A stretch of 64,000 bases of DNA from DATAXP01 sp036272935 (GTDB lineage: Bacteria > Planctomycetota > Planctomycetia > Pirellulales > PNKZ01): the NCBI GenBank assembly GCA_036272935.1, contig DATAXP010000091.1, positions 8,964-72,963 on the forward strand, written 5' to 3'. A program made the position numbers and the translations under genes. A model generated the notes under the pieces. It searched no databases. It worked only from the letters and a program-made list of their open reading frames with translations, and was not told where the DNA came from. Below, in pieces: positions 33,728 to 42,831 of this stretch (position 1 is the stretch's first letter; each line of letters begins with the position of its first letter).

Positions 33728-34839
33728 ACTCGGCGGAGCGACCAGCGGGCGAGCCACGCAAAGTCGAGGTGTCGCTCGGCAAGCGCAGCTACTCGATCGA
33801 AATCGGCACCGGCAACCTGGCTGACGTCGCGTCGTTCGTTCACGACATCTCCCGCGCGACGCACGTCGTGCTGGTGACCGACGAGCATCTCGAAGCGACC
33901 CACGCGGCCACCGTGGCCGAGCGGCTCGATGGTACGAACGCCACGGTCGACATGGTCGTGATCGAGCCGGGCGAAGAGAGCAAATCAATCGAGATGGCCG
34001 AGCACCTGTGGGAAAAGATGCTCGAGCTGGGGACCGATCGCAAGAGCGTCGTGGTCGCCGTCGGCGGCGGCGTGGTGGGCGACCTGGCGGGCTTCGCCGC
34101 GGCAACCTTCGCCCGCGGGCTCGATTTTTTCCAGGTGCCCACGACGCTGTTGGCCCAAGTCGATAGCTCGGTCGGTGGCAAGACCGGCGTGAACTTGCCG
34201 GGGGCCAAGAACATGGTCGGCGCGTTCTGGCAGCCGCGCGGCGTGCTCGTCGATACCGCCGTGCTGGCCACATTGCCGGCGCGTGAGTACCGCGCGGGAC
34301 TGGCCGAGGCGGTGAAGTACGGCGTCATTCTCGATGCCGATTTCTTCGCTTATCTGGAAACGCGCCGCGACGGCCTGATCGACCGCAACGACGAGGTGCT
34401 GCGACACGTGATCGCCCGCAGTTGCGAGCTAAAGGCCCAAGTGGTGGCCGCGGACGAGCGCGAGACGTCGGGACGCCGTGCGGTGCTCAACTACGGGCAC
34501 ACCTTTGCGCACGCGATCGAGGCGGTGAACGGCTACGGCGAGATGTTGCACGGCGAGGCGGTGGCGGTCGGCATGGCCTGTGCCTCGCGGCTCGCCGAGC
34601 GCCTGGGGCGCGTCGATGCCGAGTTCTCGCGCCGGCAGAACGCACTGCTCGCACACCTTGGCCTGCCGCTGGTTCTGCCCGCCGTGAGCATCGACCGGCT
34701 GCTGGAAGCCATGCAGCACGACAAGAAGACCGAGCACGGCCGCCTGCGTTTTGTGCTGCCGACGCGCCTCGGCCACGTCGAGTTGGTCGGCAACGTCAGT
34801 GCCGACGACGCACGCTGGGCGCTGGAGTCGACGAAGTAA
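33724..34839 (+). CDS. aroB: 3-dehydroquinate synthase
   Basis: 371 residues from a GTG that overlaps the preceding stop. Second step of the shikimate pathway (DAHP to 3-dehydroquinate; NAD+ and a divalent metal). Signatures: GGGVVGDLAGFAAATFARGL (NAD-binding), VPTTLLAQVDSSVGGKTGVN, LAEAVKYGVI and the metal-ligand histidines in LNYGHTFAHAIE and LHGEAVAVGM. Length is normal. Confidence 0.97.
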   Translation: MNSAERPAGEPRKVEVSLGKRSYSIEIGTGNLADVASFVHDISRATHVVLVTDEHLEATHAATVAERLDGTNATVDMVVIEPGEESKSIEMAEHLWEKMLELGTDRKSVVVAVGGGVVGDLAGFAAATFARGLDFFQVPTTLLAQVDSSVGGKTGVNLPGAKNMVGAFWQPRGVLVDTAVLATLPAREYRAGLAEAVKYGVILDADFFAYLETRRDGLIDRNDEVLRHVIARSCELKAQVVAADERETSGRRAVLNYGHTFAHAIEAVNGYGEMLHGEAVAVGMACASRLAERLGRVDAEFSRRQNALLAHLGLPLVLPAVSIDRLLEAMQHDKKTEHGRLRFVLPTRLGHVELVGNVSADDARWALESTK

Positions 34840-34878
34840 GCACGCCTTTTTGCCGCAGCAGGCCTGCGGAGAACCCCG

Positions 34879-37170
34879 TTGTTTAAACGCCTCGCCAATG
34901 TCGCCGTGGTTCTGTTGCTGCTGGCGGCGCTGGCCGTCGCGGCTGATTGGATGATCACGCTGCCAGCGGACCAGCAGGCTCGCTATGTCGGCCGGCAGGC
35001 GTGTGCCGATTGCCACGCTCAGCAGTTGCACGGTTGGACCGGCAGCGATCACGACCTGGCGATGGACATGGCCACGTCCGAAACGGTACTCGGCGACTTC
35101 AGCGATCGGCAGCTCACGCACTTCGGCATCACGTCGCACATGACCCGCGATGGAGACAAGTTCTTCATCACCACCGAGAACGCCAAGGGCGAGATGGAGA
35201 AGTTCCCGATCAAGTACACGTTCGGCGTGCGGCCGCTGCAGCAGTACATGGTCGAGTTCCCCGGCGGGCGCGTGCAGGTGCTCTCGATTGCCTGGGACAC
35301 CGTGAACAAACGCTGGTTCGACCTACACCCCGACGAACGCGTTCCCCCGGGGGATGAGCTGTTCTGGGCCGGCCCGCAAGGCAACTGGAACTTCATGTGC
35401 GCCGAGTGCCACTCGACCGACCTGCGAAAGAACTACGATCTGGCGACCGACGCGTATCACACCACGTTTTCCGAAATCGACGTGAGCTGCGAGGCCTGCC
35501 ACGGCCCGGCAAGCACGCACGTCGAGTTGGCCCAGCGCTGGTGGCCGTTTTGGGATCGCCGCCACGGCTACGGCCTGGCGCGGCTCAAAACCGCTTCAAA
35601 CAACGCGCAGATCGACACCTGCGCCCACTGCCATTCGCGCCGACGCATCGTGCACGGCGACTACCGGCCCGGCGACAGCTTCCTCGATTTCTATCAGCCC
35701 GAGCTGATCGAGCAGCCGCTTTATACTGCCGACGGCCAGATTCTCGACGAAGTGTACGAGTACGGGTCGTTCCATGAGAGCCGCATGTACCGCGAGAACG
35801 TGCGCTGCAGCGATTGCCACGACCCGCATTCCCTGAAGTTGCGGCTCACGGGCAATGCGCTGTGCCTTCGCTGCCACACGCTTGCCAAGGGGAATTACGA
35901 TTCCCCGGCCCACCATCATCACAAGCCCGACAGCGCCGGCGCGCAGTGTGTCGAGTGCCACATGCCCACGCGCACCTACATGGTCGTCGATCCCCGCCGC
36001 GATCATAGCATTCGCGTCCCCCGGCCCGATCTGACCGTGAAGATCGGCACCCCCAACGCCTGCCAGCCGTGTCACAAAAAAGAGCACGAAACCGCCGAGT
36101 GGGCCGCGGCGAAAATGAACGAGTGGTACGGTCCCAAACGCAAAGCCGGCGCATCGTTCGGCGAAGCGTTCGCTGCCGCGCAAGGCAATCGTCCCGATGC
36201 CGAACAGTTGTTGCTCGACGTGGCGAAGCCGACCACTACGACTGACAAGGCCAGGCAGGCCGCCGGCATCGTGCGCGCCACGGCTGTCGCGCTATTGGGG
36301 CGGCTCGGCGGCTCGGCCAGCCGTGCGCTCATCGAAGAATCGCTGCACGATCCTGATCCGCTGGTGCGCACCAGCGCCGTCGACGCATTCGACACCGGCG
36401 GCGCGCTCGACGAAGCACAGCAGACCCAGTTGCGCAAGCTGCTCGTGCCGCTGCTCGACGACCCGGTGCGGCTGGTGCGCACCGAGGCGGCCAAAATTCT
36501 GTCGCACATCCCGATCAGCCAATTCACGAAGCCCCAGCGCGAGCGCTACGACGCGGTGCTTGCCGAGCTGCGTACCGGATTGGAAGCGACGGCCGACGAC
36601 GCCGGCCCGCACATGATCCTTGGCATGATCGATTTCAAGCACGGCCAGTTCGACGCGGCCCGCGAACAGTACCGCCTTGCGATGAAGCTCGAGCGCAACC
36701 CCGTGCAAGCCGTCCAGGCACGCATGCAACTGGCGACTGTCGAGCGCGATGCGGGGAACAATGCCGCGGTCGAAAAGTTATATCGCGAGGTGATCGCCAT
36801 CCGGCCGCAATTCGCCCAAGCCTATTACGACCTGGGCCTGCTGCTGGCCGAGGATGAAAAGCGGCTGCCCGAAGTGGCCGAGATGTTGGGCCAGGCGGCG
36901 AAGCTCGCCCCCGACGACGCACGAGCCCAGTACAACTACGGCCTCGCCCTGCAAAAAAATGGCGACGCCGCCAGAGCCGAACGCGCGCTGTACGCCGCCT
37001 GGAAACTCGCTCCCGCCTCGACCGAGTATCTCTACGCATTGACGGTGCTTTACGCCCAGCAAGATGACTGGAGCAACGCGCTAGCGTGCGCCGAGCAATT
37101 GGCCAAAATGGACGCCAGCTACCGCGGCTTCTACAGCCAGATCATGCGGCAAGCGCAGCAGGGACGTTGA
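34879..37170 (+). CDS. Octaheme c-type cytochrome fused to HEAT and TPR domains
   Basis: 763 residues from a TTG start. One N-terminal signal/anchor helix (VAVVLLLLAALAVAADW). Eight CXXCH heme motifs are visible: CADCH (~43), CAECH (~173), CEACH (~204), CAHCH (~248), CSDCH (~309), CLRCH (~328), CVECH (~356) and CQPCH (~394). From ~445 to 545 there are HEAT-like helices (DPDPLVRTSAVDAF, LLDDPVRLVRTEAAKIL). From ~560 to the end there are TPR units (HMILGMIDFKHGQFDAAREQ, AQAYYDLGLLLAEDE). Periplasmic electron transfer is expected; the repeat tail may dock partners. 40 bp after aroB, though function differs. Confidence 0.9.
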   Translation: MFKRLANVAVVLLLLAALAVAADWMITLPADQQARYVGRQACADCHAQQLHGWTGSDHDLAMDMATSETVLGDFSDRQLTHFGITSHMTRDGDKFFITTENAKGEMEKFPIKYTFGVRPLQQYMVEFPGGRVQVLSIAWDTVNKRWFDLHPDERVPPGDELFWAGPQGNWNFMCAECHSTDLRKNYDLATDAYHTTFSEIDVSCEACHGPASTHVELAQRWWPFWDRRHGYGLARLKTASNNAQIDTCAHCHSRRRIVHGDYRPGDSFLDFYQPELIEQPLYTADGQILDEVYEYGSFHESRMYRENVRCSDCHDPHSLKLRLTGNALCLRCHTLAKGNYDSPAHHHHKPDSAGAQCVECHMPTRTYMVVDPRRDHSIRVPRPDLTVKIGTPNACQPCHKKEHETAEWAAAKMNEWYGPKRKAGASFGEAFAAAQGNRPDAEQLLLDVAKPTTTTDKARQAAGIVRATAVALLGRLGGSASRALIEESLHDPDPLVRTSAVDAFDTGGALDEAQQTQLRKLLVPLLDDPVRLVRTEAAKILSHIPISQFTKPQRERYDAVLAELRTGLEATADDAGPHMILGMIDFKHGQFDAAREQYRLAMKLERNPVQAVQARMQLATVERDAGNNAAVEKLYREVIAIRPQFAQAYYDLGLLLAEDEKRLPEVAEMLGQAAKLAPDDARAQYNYGLALQKNGDAARAERALYAAWKLAPASTEYLYALTVLYAQQDDWSNALACAEQLAKMDASYRGFYSQIMRQAQQGR

Positions 37171-37192
37171 CGAACGACGGTGCCCGATGAAC

Positions 37193-37393
37193 CCTTCTGC
37201 CTTGGGGAGAAGGTGGGTCGCCGCAGGCGAGCCGGATGAGGGCGAACGAGAGATTGTCAATCTCGAACTGGCATGCCCGAGAAGTGCGTCTGCATTCGGG
37301 GATGCTCAATCATCGGTGGAAGGCGTCTCCTCCGCCCTCACCTCGGTCGCCTACGGCGACCGTTTCCTCTCCCCAATAGGGAGAGGAGTTTCC
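37193..37393. repeat. Paired inverted repeats of the 'CTCTCC...GGAGAGG / GCGAGCCGGATGAGGG' family
   Basis: Left unit: CTTCTGCCTTGGGGAGAAGG with GGCGAGCCGGATGAGGGCG (37194-37248). Right unit, inverted: CGCCCTCACCTCGGTCGCC to CCTCTCCCCAATAGGGAGAGG (37334-37389). It lies just after the octaheme gene. The same family is embedded in the glycosyltransferase gene at 21506-21575. Confidence 0.7.
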
Positions 37394-38154
37394 TGAAGCG
37401 CGCTGGCCCACTTCCGCGCTCGACAATGAGCAGCGATCTTGATGAAATGTCCATCTGTCGATGGCGGCCGGGAGAGATTGAAGGACAGCCATAAAAGTTC
37501 GTCGAGGCGACAAGCGCGGCGTCGGTGGCCTGGTTCTTGGCCGCTCGTGCGTCGTGACCAATTTCGGCATGGGGCCGTGAGCTTCGACAACCGCTCCGTC
37601 GGCCGTGCGGCGCAGCGAAGCGTTCAGCGCTAACGTTTTGCTGCAGCCGCGCGGTCGAAGAGGATTACGCTTTGGCAGGCGTTGCCGCCAATGTCGAGCG
37701 TTCCGGAGGACCGTGCGTGATCAATCGGCGATCGGCGGATGACGAAACGGTTGAAGCGGACCTCCTTCAACGAGGATTTCATCCCAGGACCAGGTGCGGT
37801 TTCCCCGAGGGGAAACCAGCGGCTGTGCGGCGTTCAACGCAGCACGGTCGTCCGCCTGTGGCCGAGGCATTTTGTTCATCGCAGCGATGGAATCGACCGA
37901 GACCGACCAACGGGAGGCCGGATTCGTTGAATCAGCCGCTCGTCGTCGGTGTGGATTCCGCGCCGCGATGAACTAACCCCACAAGAACGCCTCGGCCGCT
38001 AGCTGCGGGCCCGGCGTCCAAACAGTAGTTCGTACCAGCGAGCCGCAGCGCGGTGCAATGCCGCGCTGCGCGCTCGCTGTTTTGTTGTCCGTCGGCGGCC
38101 GGATTTTGTAGAATCGAGCGGTCGCATCCCCGTCGTCGTGTTGGAGCCATTGCC
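37394..38154. other. Gene-free stretch of about 760 bp
   Basis: Only short open frames with no convincing composition, start site or partner; none resembles a known domain. The last 50 bp should carry the promoter of the FHA-GAF kinase gene. It may be decayed coding DNA, but no parent gene could be identified by eye. Confidence 0.4.
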
Positions 38155-39885
38155 GTGCCCTCGCTGTTTGTCTTCCGAGGCAACGATCAAGGCGTGCGCT
38201 TCGAGCTGGAAGAGCCGGCGATCACGATCGGTCGCGAGGGGGCGAACACCATCCAGCTCCACGACCACGAAGTTTCGCGCCGCCACGCGGTCATCAAGCA
38301 AGAAGGACCGCAGTGTACGGTGACCGACCTGGGCAGCTCGAACGGCACGTTCGTCAACGGCCGGCGGATCGAAACGCACACGCTGGCCAGCGGCGACGAG
38401 CTGCAAGTGGGGGGCACGCAGATGCTCTTCACCGGCGCGGGGAATGAATCGTCGGTCGAGCTGGTCGAGAAGGTCGACATCGTGCCGCGCTCCAGTGCCG
38501 ACGATCATTCGCGCATCGTGCGCTCGATGTCGCACGAAGAGGGGAGCCGGCTATTCGATCTCGGCCAGGATCCCGGCCAAAGCCCCTGGCTGGCCCGGGC
38601 GCGCAGCAACCTGCAAGTGATGTATCGCACGGCGCTGGCCGTCAGCCACACGCTCGACATCGAGCAGTTGCTCAAGCGCATCATGCAGTTGATCTTCGAG
38701 TGGGTCGAGGCCGACCGCGGCGTGATCATGCTGGTGAATCCCGACTCGCGGCGGCTCGAACCACAAGTGCGCCTGAACCGCCAGCCCGGCAGTGCCGACG
38801 ACAAGATCACCATCAGCAAAACGATTCTCGACTACGTGATGGAGCACAACGAAGGGGTGCTCACGAGCGACGCCCAGGACGACACGCGCTGGAACCCGGC
38901 AGCCAGCATCCTGCAAATGGGCATTCGCGAGGCGATCTGCGTGCCGATGCAGGGGCGCTACAACACGGTCGGCGTGATTTACATCGACACCGCCAGCGGC
39001 CCGCAGCGCATCTTGCAGCGCGGCGGGGCGGCGAAATTCTCCGACGAGCATCTGAAGCTGATGATCGCCATCGCCCACCAGGCGGCGCTGGCCGTCGAGG
39101 ACACGCGCTACTACTCGGCGATGGTGCAGGCCGAGCGACTGGCGGCCGTCGGCCAGACGATCGCCACGCTGTCGCATCACATCAAAAACATCCTGCAAGG
39201 CATCCGCGGCGGCAGCTACCTGATCAAGGAGGGGCTTGCCCATCACGACGAGACGATGGTTTCCAAGGGCTGGGAGTTCGTCGAGAAGAACCAGGACCGC
39301 ATCTCGAACCTGGTGATGGACATGCTCACGTTCAGCAAGGAGCGTGAGCCCGAACTGGCGTTGTCGGACCTCAACGGCACCGTGGGCGACGTGATCGAGC
39401 TGATGCAGGCGCGCGCCCGCGACCGCAGCGTCGAGTTGGTGTTCGCACCGAGCCCGCAGATACCCGAGATGACGTTCGATCCCGAGGGGATGCACCGTGC
39501 GGTGCTGAACCTGGTGACCAACGCCATCGACGCCTGCGATCCGGCCGTGTGCGATCGGCCTGAGCACGCCGGCCGCGTGCTGGTGCGCACCGAGTTCGAC
39601 CCCGCGATTGCCATGGCGCGTGTGCTGGTGGAAGACAACGGCCTGGGCATCGCCCCCGACGAGGTTGAGAGCGTGTTCTCGTTGTTTGTCTCGAGCAAGG
39701 GGAGCCGGGGCACCGGACTGGGCCTACCGGTGAGCCAGAAGATCTTCAAGGAGCACGGCGGCCGCATTCGTGTCGACAGCACGGTCGAACGCGGCAGCAC
39801 GTTCATCGGCGAGTTCCCCGCCGTGCTCGCCGAGTCGCCGCAACCGGTCCACTCGCCCCCGACCACCGAGACGCTGGTGGAATGA
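38155..39885 (+). CDS. FHA-GAF sensor histidine kinase
   Basis: 576 residues from the GTG at 38155. Domain order: FHA domain (~1-95; ITIGREGANTIQL, EVSRRHAVI, DLGSSNGTFVNGRRI), which binds phosphothreonine; GAF domain (~160-330; IEQLLKRIMQLIFEWVEADR, GIREAICVPMQGR); kinase (~340-560). The H-box is VGQTIATLSHHIKNILQGIR (with His-His, as in the H-K-N type), N-box LNLVTNAIDACDP, G1 VEDNGLGIAPDE, G2 SRGTGLGLPVSQKI. Cytosolic, no membrane helix. It could link Ser/Thr-kinase signalling to two-component output. No regulator gene adjoins it. Confidence 0.92.
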   Translation: MPSLFVFRGNDQGVRFELEEPAITIGREGANTIQLHDHEVSRRHAVIKQEGPQCTVTDLGSSNGTFVNGRRIETHTLASGDELQVGGTQMLFTGAGNESSVELVEKVDIVPRSSADDHSRIVRSMSHEEGSRLFDLGQDPGQSPWLARARSNLQVMYRTALAVSHTLDIEQLLKRIMQLIFEWVEADRGVIMLVNPDSRRLEPQVRLNRQPGSADDKITISKTILDYVMEHNEGVLTSDAQDDTRWNPAASILQMGIREAICVPMQGRYNTVGVIYIDTASGPQRILQRGGAAKFSDEHLKLMIAIAHQAALAVEDTRYYSAMVQAERLAAVGQTIATLSHHIKNILQGIRGGSYLIKEGLAHHDETMVSKGWEFVEKNQDRISNLVMDMLTFSKEREPELALSDLNGTVGDVIELMQARARDRSVELVFAPSPQIPEMTFDPEGMHRAVLNLVTNAIDACDPAVCDRPEHAGRVLVRTEFDPAIAMARVLVEDNGLGIAPDEVESVFSLFVSSKGSRGTGLGLPVSQKIFKEHGGRIRVDSTVERGSTFIGEFPAVLAESPQPVHSPPTTETLVE

Positions 39886-39900
39886 TCGACAGTGTCATCG

Positions 39901-39983
39901 CGTTCGGCGCGGGTCTCCTGACCCCGCCGTTGGTCCGACCGAAGGTCTCCTGAAACGGCGGGGTCGGAGACCCGCGCCGAACG
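39901..39983. repeat. 30-bp inverted repeat between convergent genes (possible bidirectional terminator)
   Basis: 39901-39931 (CGTTCGGCGCGGGTCTCC...) and 39954-39983 (...GGAGACCCGCGCCGAACG) are complementary over 30 bp, with a single unpaired base. The spacer repeats GGTCTCCTGA. It lies 15 bp after the kinase stop and 4 bp before the end of the YHYH gene, so it could stop both transcripts. The core GGTCTCCTGACC recurs in a variant at 58941-59052. Confidence 0.75.
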
Positions 39984-39987
39984 ATGG

Positions 39988-40773
39988 TCACTGTGGCGGC
40001 GGACCTGGGGGCGGTCGGCGAGGACCGGGTCCACCGGGGCCGCGACCGCCTGGTCCGCGTCGATCAAAGTTCTCGCGCTCCACCACGCCGCGGTACGCGC
40101 CGAGGATGTACGGGAACTTCGCGGTGACGTGATAGTGGTAGCCGCGATCACTGTCGGTGTGGCCGTTGCATTCGTCGAGATCGCTCGGCGGGGCGCCGTC
40201 GGAATCGTTGGGGCCGAAGATCGCGTAGCCATCGAACGCGTAGCCGAGCAACTGCGAGTGCTTCCCCGGCTCATCATGGAACGGCGACTTCACGCACACC
40301 GGGTACTTGTGATAGTGATAGCGCCCCATCGGGTCAGGGTGGCCGCAGCACGAATCGAACACTTCGGCAAACGGTCCTTCGACGGCGTTGTGCCCCTCGC
40401 GATTGTAGGGGTTGTAGAACGGGATGCCGTTGATCGCCACGCCGATTGGCCCCATCGGCAGCATCGTCGGCTGCTGGGCCTGCTGCGGGTGCAACGGAAT
40501 CTTGAAGCGATAGTTTTGCTTGAGAATGCGGTTGGGGTTGTTGGCGTTGGGATACGTGGCCGTCGCGTGGTTCGGAATGCCGTCGCTGCCGACGATCATG
40601 TGCGTCGAGGTAAACGTGACCTTCACGTTCTTCAGGAAGGGATTGTTCTCGGTACTTGGCGCGGCAGCGGCCGTCGGCATGGCCCGTGGAAACACGACCC
40701 ATGAAATGCCTGCGGAGGTCGCGCGAAGCAACCGGCGACGGCTGAACGTACTCTGGTTTGCACTTCGATCCAT
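39988..40773 (-). CDS. Tat-exported YHYH-motif protein
   Basis: 261 residues from the ATG at 40773 (an earlier GTG is unlikely). The N-terminus has a twin-arginine signal (TFSRRRLLRATSAGISWVVF, then AMPTAAAAPS). The body contains the family motif twice, GRYHYHKYPVC and DRGYHYHVTAKFPY, with PIGVAINGIPFYNPYN and LLGYAFDGYAIFGPND between. YHYH proteins are periplasmic and of unknown function; the His/Tyr cluster suggests metal binding. The last 30 residues are Gly/Pro/Arg repeats (GPGGRGPGGPGP). Confidence 0.88.
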   Translation of the reverse strand: MDRSANQSTFSRRRLLRATSAGISWVVFPRAMPTAAAAPSTENNPFLKNVKVTFTSTHMIVGSDGIPNHATATYPNANNPNRILKQNYRFKIPLHPQQAQQPTMLPMGPIGVAINGIPFYNPYNREGHNAVEGPFAEVFDSCCGHPDPMGRYHYHKYPVCVKSPFHDEPGKHSQLLGYAFDGYAIFGPNDSDGAPPSDLDECNGHTDSDRGYHYHVTAKFPYILGAYRGVVERENFDRRGPGGRGPGGPGPRRPPPGPPPQ

Positions 40774-40826
40774 GGCCGTACCCTTTCGAAGCGAAATCTG
40801 GCGGCCACCAAGAAAGCTCAGATTCT

Positions 40827-41774
40827 TCAACAAGCGTGGAGCGACGACATCCTGGCGCGCAACTTGGAGAGGAGCAAGTAGTCGTACTCAAAGTACGGCG
40901 TCAAGGCGGCGCGCAGCGCGTCCAGATCGGTTATGGTTGGGCGCCAGACGGCGTTGCGCATCCGGTTACGATCGTGAATGGTCACTTGGAATGTCCGTTC
41001 TAAAAAATCGTAGGCTGTCGCGAGATCGAAAAACAGGTGCTGGAAGTAGCTGGGGATGGCGTGCGATAGCAGCGACACAGTTCGCGCATCGACCAGCGTT
41101 CGTGGCGTCTGCTGCAAAGCCCATTCATCGGCGATGCCCAGGTAGCGCGCGAAGAGGTCGCAGTAAAAGTTTCGCGCCAGGCCATGATGCAGCGCGGTGA
41201 ATGCCACGATCGCTTCGGGCGACAGCAGATTGTGTTGCTTGGCGACTTCGAGCAATGTCGGCAAGGCGTCGTCGCCATGCCAAAAATCGATGGCCTTGGG
41301 ACTGAGTACATAATTGCCGGTCGCCGGGTCGATCTGAAAATACAAGCTCAACGAATGAAAGTAGTGCGAGATCGCCCGCTCGACAGGATCGCGCAGCAAT
41401 GTGAAGTAGCGGAATTGCGGCCCCAGATCGCGCCACAGGCCGTAGCTGGTGTGGTGGTGAATCAGGCTGGCGAAGTTCGAGGGTATTTGATTCAGTCCGA
41501 AGTCGGTCGCGGTGCGCGACGCGGCGAGAATCGTCTTGTAATGGTGGATGCTGTAAGCGAACACGTCTTCGACGCGAACCGGGCAGCCTTGATCGGAAAA
41601 GGCGTGACACACGGAGTGCCACAGATTCGTCCCGCCGGTGCGCGGGATGTGCACGAACACCCACTTCGCCGAGCCGGCGACCGACTCATCCGATTCGTCG
41701 CGATTCCGCCATCGGTCGATGAACGATGCGGGCCGAAGCCGCTGACGCTGCAAATGGAGTGTTGGACAACGCAT
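40827..41774 (-). CDS. Sulfotransferase family protein
   Basis: 315 residues from the ATG at 41774 (a GTG at 41792 is possible). PAPS-binding signatures: 5'-phosphosulfate loop KWVFVHIPRTGGTNLWHSV near residue 45 and 3'-phosphate loop FRYFTLLRDPVERAISHYF near residue 130. It is of the Golgi/bacterial carbohydrate sulfotransferase type (Sulfotransfer_2-like), and the acceptor is probably a sugar. Planctomycetes often have many such genes along with sulfatases. Located 54 bp upstream of the YHYH gene on the same strand, possibly one transcript. Confidence 0.88.
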   Translation of the reverse strand: MRCPTLHLQRQRLRPASFIDRWRNRDESDESVAGSAKWVFVHIPRTGGTNLWHSVCHAFSDQGCPVRVEDVFAYSIHHYKTILAASRTATDFGLNQIPSNFASLIHHHTSYGLWRDLGPQFRYFTLLRDPVERAISHYFHSLSLYFQIDPATGNYVLSPKAIDFWHGDDALPTLLEVAKQHNLLSPEAIVAFTALHHGLARNFYCDLFARYLGIADEWALQQTPRTLVDARTVSLLSHAIPSYFQHLFFDLATAYDFLERTFQVTIHDRNRMRNAVWRPTITDLDALRAALTPYFEYDYLLLSKLRARMSSLHAC

Positions 41775-41976
41775 CTTTAACGCGACCGCCACCGGTACTC
41801 GTGACCGCTCAAGGGCGAATCACCTTCCGAGCCCCTCGGACTACTGCCCTGGCGCTGCGCACCGGCAGTCACACGAACATTACCCCATAATTGATGTGCC
41901 CGTGCGACAAAATGTCGTGGTCACACGGCACTTCGGTGAACCTTACTAACGCGGAACGCCGCTAGTTTATTGCGTT

Positions 41977-42633
41977 CTAGGAGGCGCGGTTCAGATATGG
42001 ATTATTTTTAATCTCATGGTCAATCGTCGTGGGAGGGCCGTGGCCTGATAGAACCACGGTGTCGGCGGGGAGCGTGAACAGATGGCGATGGATGCCGCGG
42101 GCCAGTTCCAAGAAGCTGCCATCGGGAAAGTCGGTGCGCCCGATGCTGCCGGCAAACAGCACGTCTCCGCCGAACACGATCATCGGCCGCAGCTGCCGCT
42201 CGATGAACACGACGTGGCCGCTCGAGTGGCCAGGAATTGCGCGCACGTCGAACTCGAAGCCTGCCGCCGAGTACGTATGGCCGTCGTCGAGTAGGAGGTC
42301 GGCTGCCGGGCTGGTCACCGGCATCCCGTAGCCCGCCGACAGGTTGAGCCTGGCATCGGTAAGCTTCGGGGCATCGCCGCGGCCGATCACCAGCGGACAA
42401 TCGGGCCAGCGCTGCTTCAGCGCGCCGTTGCCGGCAATGTGGTCGGCGTGGCCGTGGGTGTTCAACAACGCGGCGGGAGTAAGCTGGCGCTGGTCGAGAT
42501 AGGCGACGATTTGCTCGGTATCGAAGCCGGGATCGACGATCACGCAGTCCTTGCGGCCCGCGAAATGAGCGATGTAAGTGTTCTCATCGAATGGTTCCGA
42601 AACCACCGTAGCTAGCAACAGCTCGTTTTCCAC
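41977..42633 (-). CDS. Metallo-beta-lactamase-fold hydrolase (glyoxalase II-like)
   Basis: 218 residues. The zinc motif THGHADHIAGN lies at about residue 58, with further ligands in IPGHSSGHVVF (His ~135), FGGDVLFAGSIGRTDFPDG (Asp ~155) and SGHGPPTT. That set matches YcbL/glyoxalase II-type thioester hydrolases, which act on S-lactoylglutathione or related esters. Soluble, no signal peptide. Divergent from the DUF1571 gene with a 198-bp gap. Confidence 0.92.
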   Translation of the reverse strand: MENELLLATVVSEPFDENTYIAHFAGRKDCVIVDPGFDTEQIVAYLDQRQLTPAALLNTHGHADHIAGNGALKQRWPDCPLVIGRGDAPKLTDARLNLSAGYGMPVTSPAADLLLDDGHTYSAAGFEFDVRAIPGHSSGHVVFIERQLRPMIVFGGDVLFAGSIGRTDFPDGSFLELARGIHRHLFTLPADTVVLSGHGPPTTIDHEIKNNPYLNRAS

Positions 42634-42831
42634 GTGAAAACTGGCCTCCCGCCGAAGGGCACTCTGGGGTTAAAATTGCCGCCGCCAAACTCGCCAGTTT
42701 GCCTTGATTGCTCAGTGAGAACAACCTGTGCGGATTCTAAATCCTGTCGCGGTTTCTGGCGATATGACCCAATGCCACGGATCGGCCATCGTGCCTCGCA
42801 AGCGCATGACCACCGCGGCTTGTCTTTGTTC

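Noticed and set aside
32915..34273. A 452-codon antisense open frame over the AsmA-like and aroB genes
   Set aside because: Arg/Ser-rich shadow crossing three real genes.
37672..37971. A possible 99-residue protein in the gene-free stretch
   Set aside because: Arg/Pro/Ser-rich, several overlapping frames equally open, and no recognisable domain.
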